This document shows positions 25,373-34,218 of a DNA stretch of 63,846 nt, piece after piece. Position numbers and translations under genes: made by a program. Numbering within the stretch: the stretch's first letter is position 1; each line of letters starts with the position of its first letter. Below the pieces are notes generated by a model. The model did no database searches. It was given only the letters and a program-made list of their open reading frames with translations, and was not told where the DNA came from. Source of the DNA: Microcoleus sp. LEGE 07076. GTDB lineage: Bacteria > Cyanobacteriota > Cyanobacteriia > Cyanobacteriales > Microcoleaceae. The stretch is from positions 1 through 63,846 of the forward strand of contig NZ_JADEWV010000006.1 in NCBI RefSeq assembly GCF_015207455.1, in the 5' to 3' direction.

Positions 25373-26919
25373 GAGTTTTCCAGGTAGAGCTTTTGGATAA
25401 TAAAGAAGTTAGCCTTAAATATTTTGATTCCTTTAATATCTAGGCTTTGTTCAGTTTCTCCCAAAGGCTCAGGCTCAGGCTCTGCTGTGTAATACCAAGG
25501 AATAAAAAATACACTCTCTGCAACAGTATGGGTTTGCTGGAGAGCAAATTCATAAGTAAGCTGCTTGATGATATCATTTTTGTATTTATTTGCCGATTTT
25601 GGCGACGATGAGGGATTAAGATAAAAGTTAAGAGGTACATCTTTATAATCAAATATTTTTAGTTTAAATCCATTTTTTGTTTCAAATTTAAGAACTAAGT
25701 CGGGACGGGGAAACCGGCGCATTGCCCTACTTATATCTCGCTGTTCTAATTGATCATACCTTCTGTTTGAGTAGACCAGCGTTCCAACTTCAGTATCAAA
25801 CTCAATACAAAGGAGTTCATTCCATCCAAATAAATCGTCTTTATTAGGATAGGAAATATCAGATATTGTCCGATAAATCCATTGATTACCGTATCCGTTT
25901 CTAGAAGAGGCTCGGCAATTGCCAACCCGTTTTGGTTCTTCACCTTGCCTCTTAGGTTCTGGATGTGGAGGATCTTTCAAAGGTATATCGGTATCTGCAT
26001 AGCAGATTTTATCTGGGTATTTTTTGAAGAAATAGGTGCTGCACATATCCTCCCAAACCAGAGAAAACCCTTTTATTCCCCAGTAGTTACCATCATTCTG
26101 AGCGGGATTTATTTCGCCATATAGGAATATTTCAATAGCTTCATAAAGTCCCCAATAGTCAGCGTCTTTATAATAAGTATTTTTGTCTATGTTATCCAGC
26201 GCTTCTTTAAGAATGCTGATAGTTTCGCCAAAAGTGTCTTTGTCAAAAATTGACTGGTTGCTGGTCAAGTAGCCGTCTTGGAAGCGTTGAGCAAGGAAGC
26301 GAATATCTTGACTGTGTGCTTGAATATTATCCGGCACATCGCCATCCAACTGCTGTACAATCTCATCGAGTATATAACAATACAGGTTCACGATATCAGT
26401 GCTTTCATAGCGCACCGTCGGACGTGGCAAATCCATCGCCTCGATGTAAATTACATCGTTATCGAGGTAGATAGCGCGATCTAAGTATTTGTAAATTTGA
26501 GAATAATCAATATCTTCACTGCGTCTGGCTTTCTTTTGGATTGAGTTGATAGCAAGGTCATCGTAGGCTTCCAGTACCCGCTCGATCATTTTAATCTTGC
26601 TATAGAGTACACAAACTTCCCCATCTTCGGTTTGCATACTGACTCCGCCACCAGAAAGGGTAGTCTGATCTTGGTCTTGCTGGAAGTCCGGTCTGTTAAG
26701 GTTGAATCGGTTTGTGCCTGTATTGTCTCTCTCAAACTTGCGGAAAGTGCGATACATCTGGAAAAATAAATCCCGCACCTCGTTAAAGTCACCATCTGGA
26801 AAATTATCAAAGCCATTTGGCAGACAAAACTCATAACCATCTTCTAAAGCAGATTTACGGATTCCAACAAAAAAGTCATTGGAATTTTTGATTAAGTTAA
26901 AGCTTGAAAAATCAAACAT
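25369..26919 (-). CDS. McrC/LlaJI-like restriction endonuclease subunit (PD-(D/E)XK)
   Basis: 516-aa protein, second gene of the operon. The C-terminal third has nuclease hallmarks: GFSLVWEDM (about 284-292) in the position of the McrC core helix, then P406-D407 (FPRPDLVLKFE) and D424-Y-K426 (KIFDYKDV) as the PD...DxK pair. The N-terminal 250 residues are unlike classical McrC and may hold the binding part. A Pro/Lys/Arg-rich linker is at about 313-332. Partnered with an McrB-type motor it should cut DNA after recognition of modified or foreign sequence. No methyltransferase is nearby, which favours a type IV (modification-dependent) system. Confidence 0.78.
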   Translation of the reverse strand: MFDFSSFNLIKNSNDFFVGIRKSALEDGYEFCLPNGFDNFPDGDFNEVRDLFFQMYRTFRKFERDNTGTNRFNLNRPDFQQDQDQTTLSGGGVSMQTEDGEVCVLYSKIKMIERVLEAYDDLAINSIQKKARRSEDIDYSQIYKYLDRAIYLDNDVIYIEAMDLPRPTVRYESTDIVNLYCYILDEIVQQLDGDVPDNIQAHSQDIRFLAQRFQDGYLTSNQSIFDKDTFGETISILKEALDNIDKNTYYKDADYWGLYEAIEIFLYGEINPAQNDGNYWGIKGFSLVWEDMCSTYFFKKYPDKICYADTDIPLKDPPHPEPKRQGEEPKRVGNCRASSRNGYGNQWIYRTISDISYPNKDDLFGWNELLCIEFDTEVGTLVYSNRRYDQLEQRDISRAMRRFPRPDLVLKFETKNGFKLKIFDYKDVPLNFYLNPSSSPKSANKYKNDIIKQLTYEFALQQTHTVAESVFFIPWYYTAEPEPEPLGETEQSLDIKGIKIFKANFFIIQKLYLENS

Positions 26920-26971
26920 GGAGTATCAAAAAAGAGAAGCTATTATTTTTAAGTAGAGACTTAAGACCAAT

Positions 26972-28024
26972 TCAAACATTGAAATTCATTATGTTTATAA
27001 TGAACTCATTATGCAATTTAGTGAAATCACCGAAAGTGACGAGTTCATCTCTTGTTACCTTCAAAAGATCCACAAGGGGTTTTTTGTCACGGTTGAAAAC
27101 GCTATCCCATAGGAAGAACATGAGTTTATTTTGTATCTGTTCAGCCGTTACAGGCTGTTTGATAAAGTAATAGCCAATTTGCTTGTCCTCAATTCCCCGA
27201 ATTGAAGTGTGATGAATTTTGATAAAGCTGTTAAGTTTTTTTATTAGCTCTTCCCACTCATCCTTATCCACAATACCTGCTGTACCGTATGTTGCAGCAA
27301 GAGGTGTACTTTTATCCCAGTTGACAAATTCCCAATCCCAACGTCGTTTAAAGGCGCTATCCATAAAGTAAATGGAATTGTCAGAGGTGTTCATCGTAGC
27401 TAGGATGGAAAGATTAGGAGGAATACGAATACAGCTACCAATTATCTTATTATTTTCAATTTTGATGTTAACTTTTGACAAAATATCTTGATGTTTTTCA
27501 AGAGTTTTTGCCTGACCTTTTCCTTCGTACTTATAAGTTGGTATTTGTCCTTCTCCCGATTTTTCCGTTCCCGCTTCTTCAAAGCCTATCAAATCAACAA
27601 TCTTTCGTAATTCTAAATCAGAGACATTGATTCCATAATCAGACCAACCATTTTCAGCCCGATCTAAAAGTTGAAAAACTGTCCCAAAGATTGCTGAGGA
27701 ATTACCTCTATTTATTTCATCAATCACTAAAGCTACATTTTTAATTTCTTCTCCTTCTTGATGAGAAAGAAGATTTTTGTAAGCTTGTGCAAGTGCTTTT
27801 AAAAAATGACCTTCATAAAAGTTATATTCCACTTTTTTTGATATAGTAATCGGCACCAGTTTTCCCATGAAGTCACCATAAGTGTACTCTGGATGAAAAA
27901 CTGTTTTAATAACATTCTCTGGACTTGTTATTCCCAGATTGATCGGGACAATTTCCCGATCAATTCTGTAGCTTTTTCCAGTTCCAGGACTACCGAAGAG
28001 GATTTTCTGAATGGGAGTTTTCAC
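26972..28024 (-). CDS. McrB-type AAA+ NTPase
   Basis: 350-aa AAA+ motor of the McrB family, promoter-proximal gene of the operon. Walker A GSPGTGKS is 11-18, Walker B with family signature IDEINRGN is 101-108, sensor 1 with the McrB-type MNTSD is 211-215, and the arginine-rich FKRRWDWE is 225-232. There is no N-terminal DNA-binding domain: the protein begins at the P-loop, so target recognition must come from the partner proteins. McrB proteins form hexamers that stimulate the McrC nuclease; the family prefers GTP, which cannot be verified here. Confidence 0.88.
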   Translation of the reverse strand: MKTPIQKILFGSPGTGKSYRIDREIVPINLGITSPENVIKTVFHPEYTYGDFMGKLVPITISKKVEYNFYEGHFLKALAQAYKNLLSHQEGEEIKNVALVIDEINRGNSSAIFGTVFQLLDRAENGWSDYGINVSDLELRKIVDLIGFEEAGTEKSGEGQIPTYKYEGKGQAKTLEKHQDILSKVNIKIENNKIIGSCIRIPPNLSILATMNTSDNSIYFMDSAFKRRWDWEFVNWDKSTPLAATYGTAGIVDKDEWEELIKKLNSFIKIHHTSIRGIEDKQIGYYFIKQPVTAEQIQNKLMFFLWDSVFNRDKKPLVDLLKVTRDELVTFGDFTKLHNEFIINIMNFNV

Positions 28025-28216
28025 TTTGTTGGTCTACTTAAGTTACAAAATGCTGGTGAAGAGATATCAAGCTACAGATATAAGTGCCAAGACCTACTCT
28101 GAGTCGTGAGCAGCCATAGGTAAAATAGCTGAGGTAATATCCCTCCTGTTGGTATAATGAACTACTTATGGATCTGTGTCAATCTTTTTTCGGTGAGTGA
28201 GGACGCAGTATCGCAA

Positions 28217-28265
28217 AAAAACGCGGTTTCTGACCACCCGAAAACCAAAGAAACCGGGTTTTTAA
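28217..28265. repeat. GAAACCGGGTTTC-type palindrome
   Basis: Arms AAAACGCGGTTTCTGACC and AAGAAACCGGGTTTTTA around a short loop, between the McrB-like operon and vapBC, with the left arm mutated. It may separate transcription units, since it ends 15 bp before the vapC stop. Confidence 0.6.
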
Positions 28266-28279
28266 CTTTTTAATCTTCA

Positions 28280-28684
28280 TTAACTGTCAGGCCGGAAGCG
28301 CAAGCAATTGACCGATCGCACTCTCTGAATAGTTTCAAAATCGCGATCGTTATGAACTAGAATAAGTTGGTGTTCGATCGCAAGTTGGGCAATGCAGCAG
28401 TCGATACTACTTCTAACCGTTAACCCCTGTCTTTGCAAATCGTAATAAATCCGAGCAGCGGCTACCCAAGTATTAGGTGTAGACTCTATGTAGTCTTGTT
28501 CTTGGAGATAAGTTTCTAATAGTGTCCACTCCCGTTCATCTCGACAACCTTGCAAAAGTTCCATCTGAGTAAATCTGTTCAGAAAAATACTTTCATTATT
28601 GATTATTGCTTCCAGGGATTGGCGTACTACACCTGTCCTGTCGCGGAAAACGCCGATCCAGACTGAGGTATCAATCAGAAACAT
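28280..28684 (-). CDS. vapC: VapC-type PIN-domain ribonuclease toxin
   Basis: 134-aa PIN domain. Acidic metal-binding residues are D5 (LIDTSVWI), E42 (QMELLQG), D95 (SIDCCIAQ) and D113/D115 (HNDRDF). VapC toxins cleave tRNA or rRNA when their antitoxin is lost. The gene overlaps the upstream antitoxin by 14 bp, the usual antitoxin-first order. It lies next to the McrBC-like operon, typical of defence islands. Confidence 0.92.
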   Translation of the reverse strand: MFLIDTSVWIGVFRDRTGVVRQSLEAIINNESIFLNRFTQMELLQGCRDEREWTLLETYLQEQDYIESTPNTWVAAARIYYDLQRQGLTVRSSIDCCIAQLAIEHQLILVHNDRDFETIQRVRSVNCLRFRPDS

Positions 28685-28883
28685 TTCGGTTTTCCCGCAA
28701 GGCTTTGTAATCGTAGTCGGTCGAAAATTGAATTTGTCCGCTTAAATCCAGTAGATTCCGCTTTTTACGGGTGCGAATTAATTCTTGTAAAGCAAAGTCA
28801 ATCAGTTCTTTTTCTGTCTTGAAATTGGTTAAGCGAAAGGCTTCTTTAACCAACTCTTCGTTAAGTTCAACGGGGGTTTTCAT
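28671..28883 (-). CDS. vapB: VapB-type antitoxin
   Basis: 70-aa protein. The N-terminal KTPVELNEELVKEAFRLTNF is a ribbon-helix-helix-like DNA-binding segment of the kind found in DUF2191 VapB antitoxins. The C-terminal third (ILLDLSGQIQF-type, then DYDYKALRENR) should wrap the toxin. First gene of the pair; it should autoregulate the operon by binding upstream of 28883. Confidence 0.88.
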   Translation of the reverse strand: MKTPVELNEELVKEAFRLTNFKTEKELIDFALQELIRTRKKRNLLDLSGQIQFSTDYDYKALRENRNVSD

Positions 28884-29022
28884 GGTTAATCTTTCATCTC
28901 ATTGTAATGATACTTACAAGCCACGATCGCAATTTGTTCGTTCGTTACTTGGGAAAGTAATAGTTTTTACCTATTTTTGATTATGATAATTATAGCGTTT
29001 TTAGTTTAATGACAACAAAGTA

Positions 29023-29131
29023 TTCTCGGGAAAACCCGGTTTCTGACTGCCCACAAATCAAAGAAACCGGGTTTTTCGCAGTTTCTGGGAGGTGTGGCGA
29101 AGTATTCTGGAAAAAACCCGGTTTCTCGCCA
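29023..29131. repeat. Two GAAACCGGGTTTC palindromes
   Basis: GGGAAAACCCGGTTTCTGAC (29023-29045 region) pairs with AAAGAAACCGGGTTTTTC (about 29063-29080); a third arm AAAAAACCCGGTTTCTCG is at about 29111-29128. The block lies just behind the aspS stop and could terminate it. Confidence 0.7.
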
Positions 29132-29165
29132 CCCATCCACTATCCATTGAAGGTGTTTTAGATAC

Positions 29166-30953
29166 CTATGACTTGGCTACATAAGTCGATCGCACTTGCA
29201 ACTCCTTCAACTGCTTCTCATCCACACTAGACGGTGCATTCGTCAACAAACACCCGGCTTGCTGCGTCTTCGGAAACGCCATGACATCCCGAATCGACTC
29301 CTCGCCAGCTAACAGCATCACCAACCGATCCAAACCGTAGGCAATTCCGCCGTGGGGAGGAGTTCCGTACTCAAACGCATCCAACAAAAAGCCAAACTTA
29401 TTGTAAGCTTCCTCAGTCGATAAGCCGATCGCCTCAAACACCTTTTCCTGAACTTCCCGCTGGTAAATCCGCAGGGAACCGCCGCCGACTTCTGTACCGT
29501 TTAATACCAAGTCATAAGCTTGAGCTCTGGCTGTTTTCAAATCGGCAATATCGTCGGGATGCGGTGCGGTAAACGGGTGATGTAATGCTTCCAAACGCTT
29601 CTCATCGGCGTTCCATTCAAACATTGGGAAATCCGTCACCCACAGCAAATTCATCTTGTCTTTGTCAATAAATCCTAATTCGTTACCGACAAACAAACGC
29701 AATCTATCTAAAGTCTTATTGACAGTTATTGCATCAGCGGCTGCAAATAACAACAAATGACCTGGTTTCGCCCCCGTGCGATCGAGCAATTCCTGTTTTT
29801 GTGCTTCAGTCAAATTATCCTTAATTGCGCCGATCGTATCAATTTCGCCATTCTCCCGCACCCGGATAAAAGCTAATCCTTTCGCCCCAGCTTCGCTAGC
29901 TTCCTTAAACAAATCGCCACCCGGTTTAATTCGCACGTTAGAAATCGCATCATTCCCGCCCGGAATCGGCAAAATTTTCACAATTCCGCCCGCAGCAACT
30001 GCCCCGGAAAATACCTTAAATCCCGAATCTTTCATCAAATCTGAAACATCAACTAATTCCATACCGAAGCGAGTATCAGGTTTGTCGCTACCGTAGCGAT
30101 CCATCGCTTCTGCGTAAGTCAAACGCGGGAAAGGACGAGGCAATTCTACGCCTTTCACTGTTTGGAAAATATTGCAGACTAAACCTTCATTTAATGCAAT
30201 CACTTCTTCCACAGACATGAAACTCATTTCCATGTCCAATTGCGTAAATTCCGGCTGTCTGTCGGCGCGCAAATCTTCATCGCGGAAGCAGCGAGCAATC
30301 TGATAATATCTATCAAAACCAGACACCATTAATAATTGTTTGAACAACTGCGGCGACTGCGGCAAAGCATACCATTCACCGGGATTGACGCGGCTGGGAA
30401 CTAAATAATCTCTCGCACCTTCGGGAGTGGCGCGAGTTAAAATCGGTGTTTCAATTTCCATGAAACCCTCAGCATCTTCGAGGTGGCGGCGCATGGCTTT
30501 GACTACTTGGTGGCGAAGCTGCAAATTGCGACTCATGCGATCGCGCCGCAAGTCCAAATAGCGATATTTCAAGCGCAAATCTTCCCGCACGCTTTCACTA
30601 TCCGCCGTCGAAACCTGAAACGGTAACTGTTTCCGCACCGCATTCAACAACTCAATCTCGTCAGCATAAATTTCTATTTCACCCGTAGGCAATTTGGGGT
30701 TGAGGGAATCTTCGGGGCGGCTGGTGACTCGCCCGGTAATTTTCACCACGTATTCACCGCGCAAAGCCTCAGCCCCGTGATAGGAATCGGGGGTGCGTTG
30801 GGGATCGCTGACAATTTGCACTAATCCCGATCGATCGCGCAAATCCAAAAAAATCACCCCGCCATGATCGCGGCGGCGATCCACCCATCCGTAAAGGGTT
30901 ACAGTTTCTCCGATGTGTTCGCTTCGCAGTTCGCCGCAGTAGTAAGTTCTCAT
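29166..30953 (-). CDS. aspS: Aspartyl-tRNA synthetase
   Basis: 595-aa class II synthetase that charges tRNA-Asp. Order: N-terminal OB-fold anticodon-binding domain ([19 protein letters not shown]), class II catalytic core with motif 2 ([20 protein letters not shown]), a bacterial GAD insertion (about 290-420) and motif 3 near the C-terminus ([13 protein letters not shown]). The frame continues upstream to 31073, but those 40 codons come from a perfect 22-bp inverted repeat and carry no homology. The ATG at 30953 (MRTYYCG) is the family start. Confidence 0.96.
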   Translation of the reverse strand: MRTYYCGELRSEHIGETVTLYGWVDRRRDHGGVIFLDLRDRSGLVQIVSDPQRTPDSYHGAEALRGEYVVKITGRVTSRPEDSLNPKLPTGEIEIYADEIELLNAVRKQLPFQVSTADSESVREDLRLKYRYLDLRRDRMSRNLQLRHQVVKAMRRHLEDAEGFMEIETPILTRATPEGARDYLVPSRVNPGEWYALPQSPQLFKQLLMVSGFDRYYQIARCFRDEDLRADRQPEFTQLDMEMSFMSVEEVIALNEGLVCNIFQTVKGVELPRPFPRLTYAEAMDRYGSDKPDTRFGMELVDVSDLMKDSGFKVFSGAVAAGGIVKILPIPGGNDAISNVRIKPGGDLFKEASEAGAKGLAFIRVRENGEIDTIGAIKDNLTEAQKQELLDRTGAKPGHLLLFAAADAITVNKTLDRLRLFVGNELGFIDKDKMNLLWVTDFPMFEWNADEKRLEALHHPFTAPHPDDIADLKTARAQAYDLVLNGTEVGGGSLRIYQREVQEKVFEAIGLSTEEAYNKFGFLLDAFEYGTPPHGGIAYGLDRLVMLLAGEESIRDVMAFPKTQQAGCLLTNAPSSVDEKQLKELQVRSTYVAKS

Positions 30954-31023
30954 GGTTGGGGGTTTGTGGACTAAAAATAAGGCTTTCTGATTATAGCGCT
31001 TAGTGTCAAAACCTTTTATGAAT

Positions 31024-31080
31024 AGGCAAGATGCCTGTTCCACAACAAAATTCAATGTTTGTGGAACAGGCATCTTGCCT
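31024..31080. repeat. Perfect 22-bp inverted repeat
   Basis: Arms 31024-31045 and 31059-31080, each starting or ending AGGCAAGATGCCTGTTCCAC or its complement, with a 13-base loop. A further partial arm follows at 31081-31089. Related GTGGAACAGG words occur at about 55673 and 55803. It lies between two minus-strand genes, so it may terminate the upstream helical-repeat gene. Confidence 0.8.
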
Positions 31081-31108
31081 GTTCCACAAAATGCTGCAAA
31101 ATATGAGT

Positions 31109-31696
31109 TTAATGCTTCTTGTCAAAAAACTTGGTTAGCGCCTGGAATGCAGATTTCGACGCATCCGTCAAACGAGTACCTAGCGACTCAATTTCTGCAA
31201 CAACAACGTGCCAATTCTTTTCAGTTTGCTTCTGAATCTGGTCAACAGCTTGTTCGATACTATCGCGTTCGATCAATTTATTTTGTTCCACCGCTTCTCG
31301 CGCTTGTCGCACTGCTTTCAAATAAGCTTCGCGACTGACTTCGCCGGCCTCTTGTACCTGCGCTTGCGCCCGCGTTTTAATCGCATCAACCACCAGCCAA
31401 TTTTTTTCGGATTCCTTTTTAATCAGGCTGACTGCTTCTGTCATTCTCTCTTTCGCCGCCGTCTTATTTTCTGCGATCGCGCCGCTGGCTTTATTCACAG
31501 CGTTTAAATAAGCTTCGCGAGTCAGATCGCCCGCTGCTTGGAATTCCGTGGCTGCGCGTTTTTTGATTGCTTCAAACAGGGCAGCAGTTTCTGCGATCGT
31601 CTCATCAGTCGCGTCGGGCATCTCTTTTTTGACGAGATCCGTCGTTTCTGGAGTTACCTCTACAATTGTTTCCTCAGTCACATTTGGTTCTGTCAT
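31109..31696 (-). CDS. Helical tandem-repeat protein, apolipoprotein/LEA-like
   Basis: 195-aa highly charged, all-helical protein made of about two and a half related units of roughly 66 residues. Each has an AxxxxQxAGxxxREAYLxAV segment (twice: [10 protein letters not shown] and [10 protein letters not shown]) and a EKNW(L/H)VV segment (twice). No signal peptide or membrane helix. Such amphipathic repeats are seen in lipid-associated and desiccation-type proteins; function here is unknown. AAAGGAGA sits 8 bases before the ATG at 31696 and fixes the start, so an upstream 28-codon extension is rejected. Confidence 0.78.
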   Translation of the reverse strand: MTEPNVTEETIVEVTPETTDLVKKEMPDATDETIAETAALFEAIKKRAATEFQAAGDLTREAYLNAVNKASGAIAENKTAAKERMTEAVSLIKKESEKNWLVVDAIKTRAQAQVQEAGEVSREAYLKAVRQAREAVEQNKLIERDSIEQAVDQIQKQTEKNWHVVVAEIESLGTRLTDASKSAFQALTKFFDKKH

Positions 31697-31954
31697 ATCA
31701 ATTATCTCCTTTTTTCGTCTGAAAACGCGGACTAAAGTATGTGTCGCCCCAGATTTTATTCTGGTCTTTAAGACAGGCATTAAAAACTTAGTCCTATTCT
31801 AATACATTTTATCTACCCAACTCGATATCGCGTGTCGGATACCGCCAACTTGTAGGTACGGTTTAGCGCACTTCAATTGCTGACAAGTCGCTGCACCTAA
31901 AAACACACAACAAACTTAGTATGTCAAAAATAGCAAATTTTTAGATTTAACTTT

Positions 31955-32584
31955 TCAAATTTTCAGCGGCCAATCTCCGGCATCGATAGTATATAATAAT
32001 TTGTGATTTTTTTGGGCGTACAGCCAAGATTCAGGAAACTTGTATTGAGATAGGAGGATCTCTTCGAGGGCGACTTTCATCTGATTGGCGCAGATGTGCG
32101 GTGGCACTTTGCCTGTTGCCGTACCCATGTCAGGAATAGCGATCGTTTCAATGATATGTTTGACCGGGGTTCCATCTGCGAGTGTGCCAAATTTTACAAG
32201 ATTTAAAACAGCCCTGGTTGCTAGATAAACATTTACTGTCTCTGTTAAAATTGTGGGAACGCGCATGATGGGGGCTGCTATTAAATAGGGAACCCGATCG
32301 TGATCTGTATCTACAACTTCTGCCGAACCTACTAAGAGTTCGCCGCAGTGGCGAGTCTGAATTAGTTTTTGCAGGCGTTTTTGAACGTGACTTCCAAAAT
32401 ATTCCGAAATTTCTAAATCTAAGCCACCGTCCATGAAACCAAAACTATTGGTAGGACTAACGATAGCATCGCATTTCACCTCAAAGATTGAGCAGCGGTG
32501 TATCTTGACGTTTTCAATATTCCCGCAAGTTTTTTCCCAAGCTCTAACTAAGTCATCGTCCGCCGTAGCCAACACAATTTGCAT
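31955..32584 (-). CDS. Macro domain protein (ADP-ribose binding)
   Basis: 209-aa stand-alone macro domain. The nucleotide-binding signature is VSPTNSFGFMDGGLDLEI (about residues 43-60), with DAIVSPTNS as the usual core strand and loop. A second phosphate-binding loop lies near PDMGTATGKVP. Macro domains bind or hydrolyse ADP-ribose derivatives on proteins, nucleic acids or metabolites. The start at 32584 (MQIVLATADDD) is preferred to 32632, which adds 16 residues before the first strand. No ADP-ribosyltransferase such as DarT lies beside it. Confidence 0.85.
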   Translation of the reverse strand: MQIVLATADDDLVRAWEKTCGNIENVKIHRCSIFEVKCDAIVSPTNSFGFMDGGLDLEISEYFGSHVQKRLQKLIQTRHCGELLVGSAEVVDTDHDRVPYLIAAPIMRVPTILTETVNVYLATRAVLNLVKFGTLADGTPVKHIIETIAIPDMGTATGKVPPHICANQMKVALEEILLSQYKFPESWLYAQKNHKLLYTIDAGDWPLKI

Positions 32585-32814
32585 AAATAGTCTCCATATA
32601 TTTGAATTTTCAACAGCCTGAGCGATCGCCAATTTGATTGTACAATATTTGACATAAGTTCGCTAAACTTTTAACTAATCTCTAAGCTGTTGTACATTTA
32701 AACTATATCTAAAAAAATAATAAAACTATTGTGGGTCGTTGCTTCTAGCCCGCCCTCAACATACAATTTAAATGTCCGACAGCTTATGTCAACTCACAAA
32801 TCTTCAAGAGCTGT

Positions 32815-33213
32815 ATGCTGCAAAACCCCCATCTCCGCCAGGCGATCGCCATTAGCTTCGGTGCAGTTGCCGGCGCTTTGAGCCGATATTATATCACCTT
32901 GTGGTTTGCCAACCGCTTCGGCACGGCTTTTCCCTACGGAACTTTTTTTATTAACATGACTGGTTGCTTGGCTATGGGATTTTTTGTCACCCTGGTTTTT
33001 GAACGGGTGCCGGCTGTTGGGCCGGAAGTGCGGTTAATTGTAGCGACGGGATTTTTGGGGGCTTATACTACTTTTTCTACTTACGGTTTAGAGGCAAATG
33101 TCTTGTGGCGCGATCGATCTTACAGCGTTGCCACTTTTTACTTGGCTGGCAGTGCGATACTAGGAGTAATTGCAGTTCAGTTAGGTGCGCTCATAGCACG
33201 AATTTGTAAATAA
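32815..33213 (+). CDS. crcB: Fluoride ion channel CrcB/Fluc
   Basis: 132-aa membrane protein with four hydrophobic helices, working as an antiparallel dual-topology dimer that exports fluoride. The family signature [12 protein letters not shown] (about residues 79-90) and the N-terminal GALSRY and NMTGC(L) elements are all present. The upstream 230 bp were inspected for a crcB-type fluoride riboswitch and none was recognised. Monocistronic. Confidence 0.95.
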   Translation: MLQNPHLRQAIAISFGAVAGALSRYYITLWFANRFGTAFPYGTFFINMTGCLAMGFFVTLVFERVPAVGPEVRLIVATGFLGAYTTFSTYGLEANVLWRDRSYSVATFYLAGSAILGVIAVQLGALIARICK

Positions 33214-34218
33214 ATAAAAATTGTTTTTTCCAACAAAATGGTTCTAGATATAACCTCATGTTTACATATTTAATTGGGAATTTTTTAAGGCATTCAAAAT
33301 TTTAGCGATCGCCAGATTCTGGGCATTTAATAATTGGTGTCGGATTCGGGCAGCCTGCGCCAAAATTGTCTAATTTGCAACGGTGGCAGATATTCTAAAA
33401 ACCTGCTCCGCACCAGCAGTTTGGCGAATTGACTAAGACAAAATCCGGGTTTGCTATCAAAGCATTGTTGAACATCGCCCAGGTATCAGGTAGAGATTAA
33501 AGGAGCAGCGAGACAACTCCCTCTCCCAGACTGGCTTCGAGCTAATTTTTAAATTGGCGAATATCAAAAACAGCTCCTCCCAAAAAAACTCAAAAAGCCA
33601 TTGCCTAAATTATCTAGAAATTATTCTCGGTTGGCAGATATCTTTTCGTCTACTTGATTTGGGAAAGCTGCTCGGAGCGACGGGGATTGTTACAGGATCG
33701 TATTCGATAGCGCGATAATTTTTTCATCTCCACAAGCGAGCTAAATCTAGGCGGTAGCAGCATCCAGCAGCAAAACTTAACTTATCTACAGTGTCGGTGA
33801 AGAAACCGGGTTTCTGTGGCAATTCTGCCTTTCGTTGACTTTAGCGCCAGAAATCGGGTTTCTGGGATTAGGCATCATTCTAGCGCGATCGCGCCAACAG
33901 ATAAAATAAGAGTGAAAAATCTCTATCGCCACCCCTTGGCTGGCTATTGATTAAATTAATGCCCAATCTAAAAATCCAGTTTTTTGATAAAACCGGGTTT
34001 TGGCGATCGCTCCTCATTTCTGCTTTAATTAACATCTGGCAGATTTTACGCATTCGCGGCAACAGGTCTAGCTAAAAATGAATTTATGGGCTATAGCTAT
34101 GAGAACCCAAGAATTAATTTCAAAACCGCCGGACGCGGACTCGTGCCTCCAGACAAATATCTGTTGTGCGTTTTCGATATTTTTGTGCTAATGACCAATG
34201 ACCAATGACTAATGACTA
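33214..34218. other. 1-kb intergenic region, no supported gene
   Basis: Contains GAAACCGGGTTTC palindromes (about 33801-33817 and 33850-33868), an AAACCGGGTTTTGGCGATCGC element near 33990, and an ATGACTA/ATGACCA heptamer tract (34190-34220) running into the next start codon. Stretches such as 33510-33715 look like old coding sequence broken by stops, but I could not name a family. Confidence 0.5.

Noticed and set aside
30954-31073. Longer AspRS with a 40-residue N-terminal extension
   Set aside because: The extension is encoded by the inverted-repeat region and lies before the normal OB-fold start.
32640-32814. Fluoride riboswitch upstream of crcB
   Set aside because: I looked for the conserved crcB-motif pseudoknot words and could not find them.
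33510-33715. Remnant of a protein gene between crcB and the ABC ATPase
   Set aside because: One frame is open for a while and looks protein-like, but I could not assign a family or continue it on either side.
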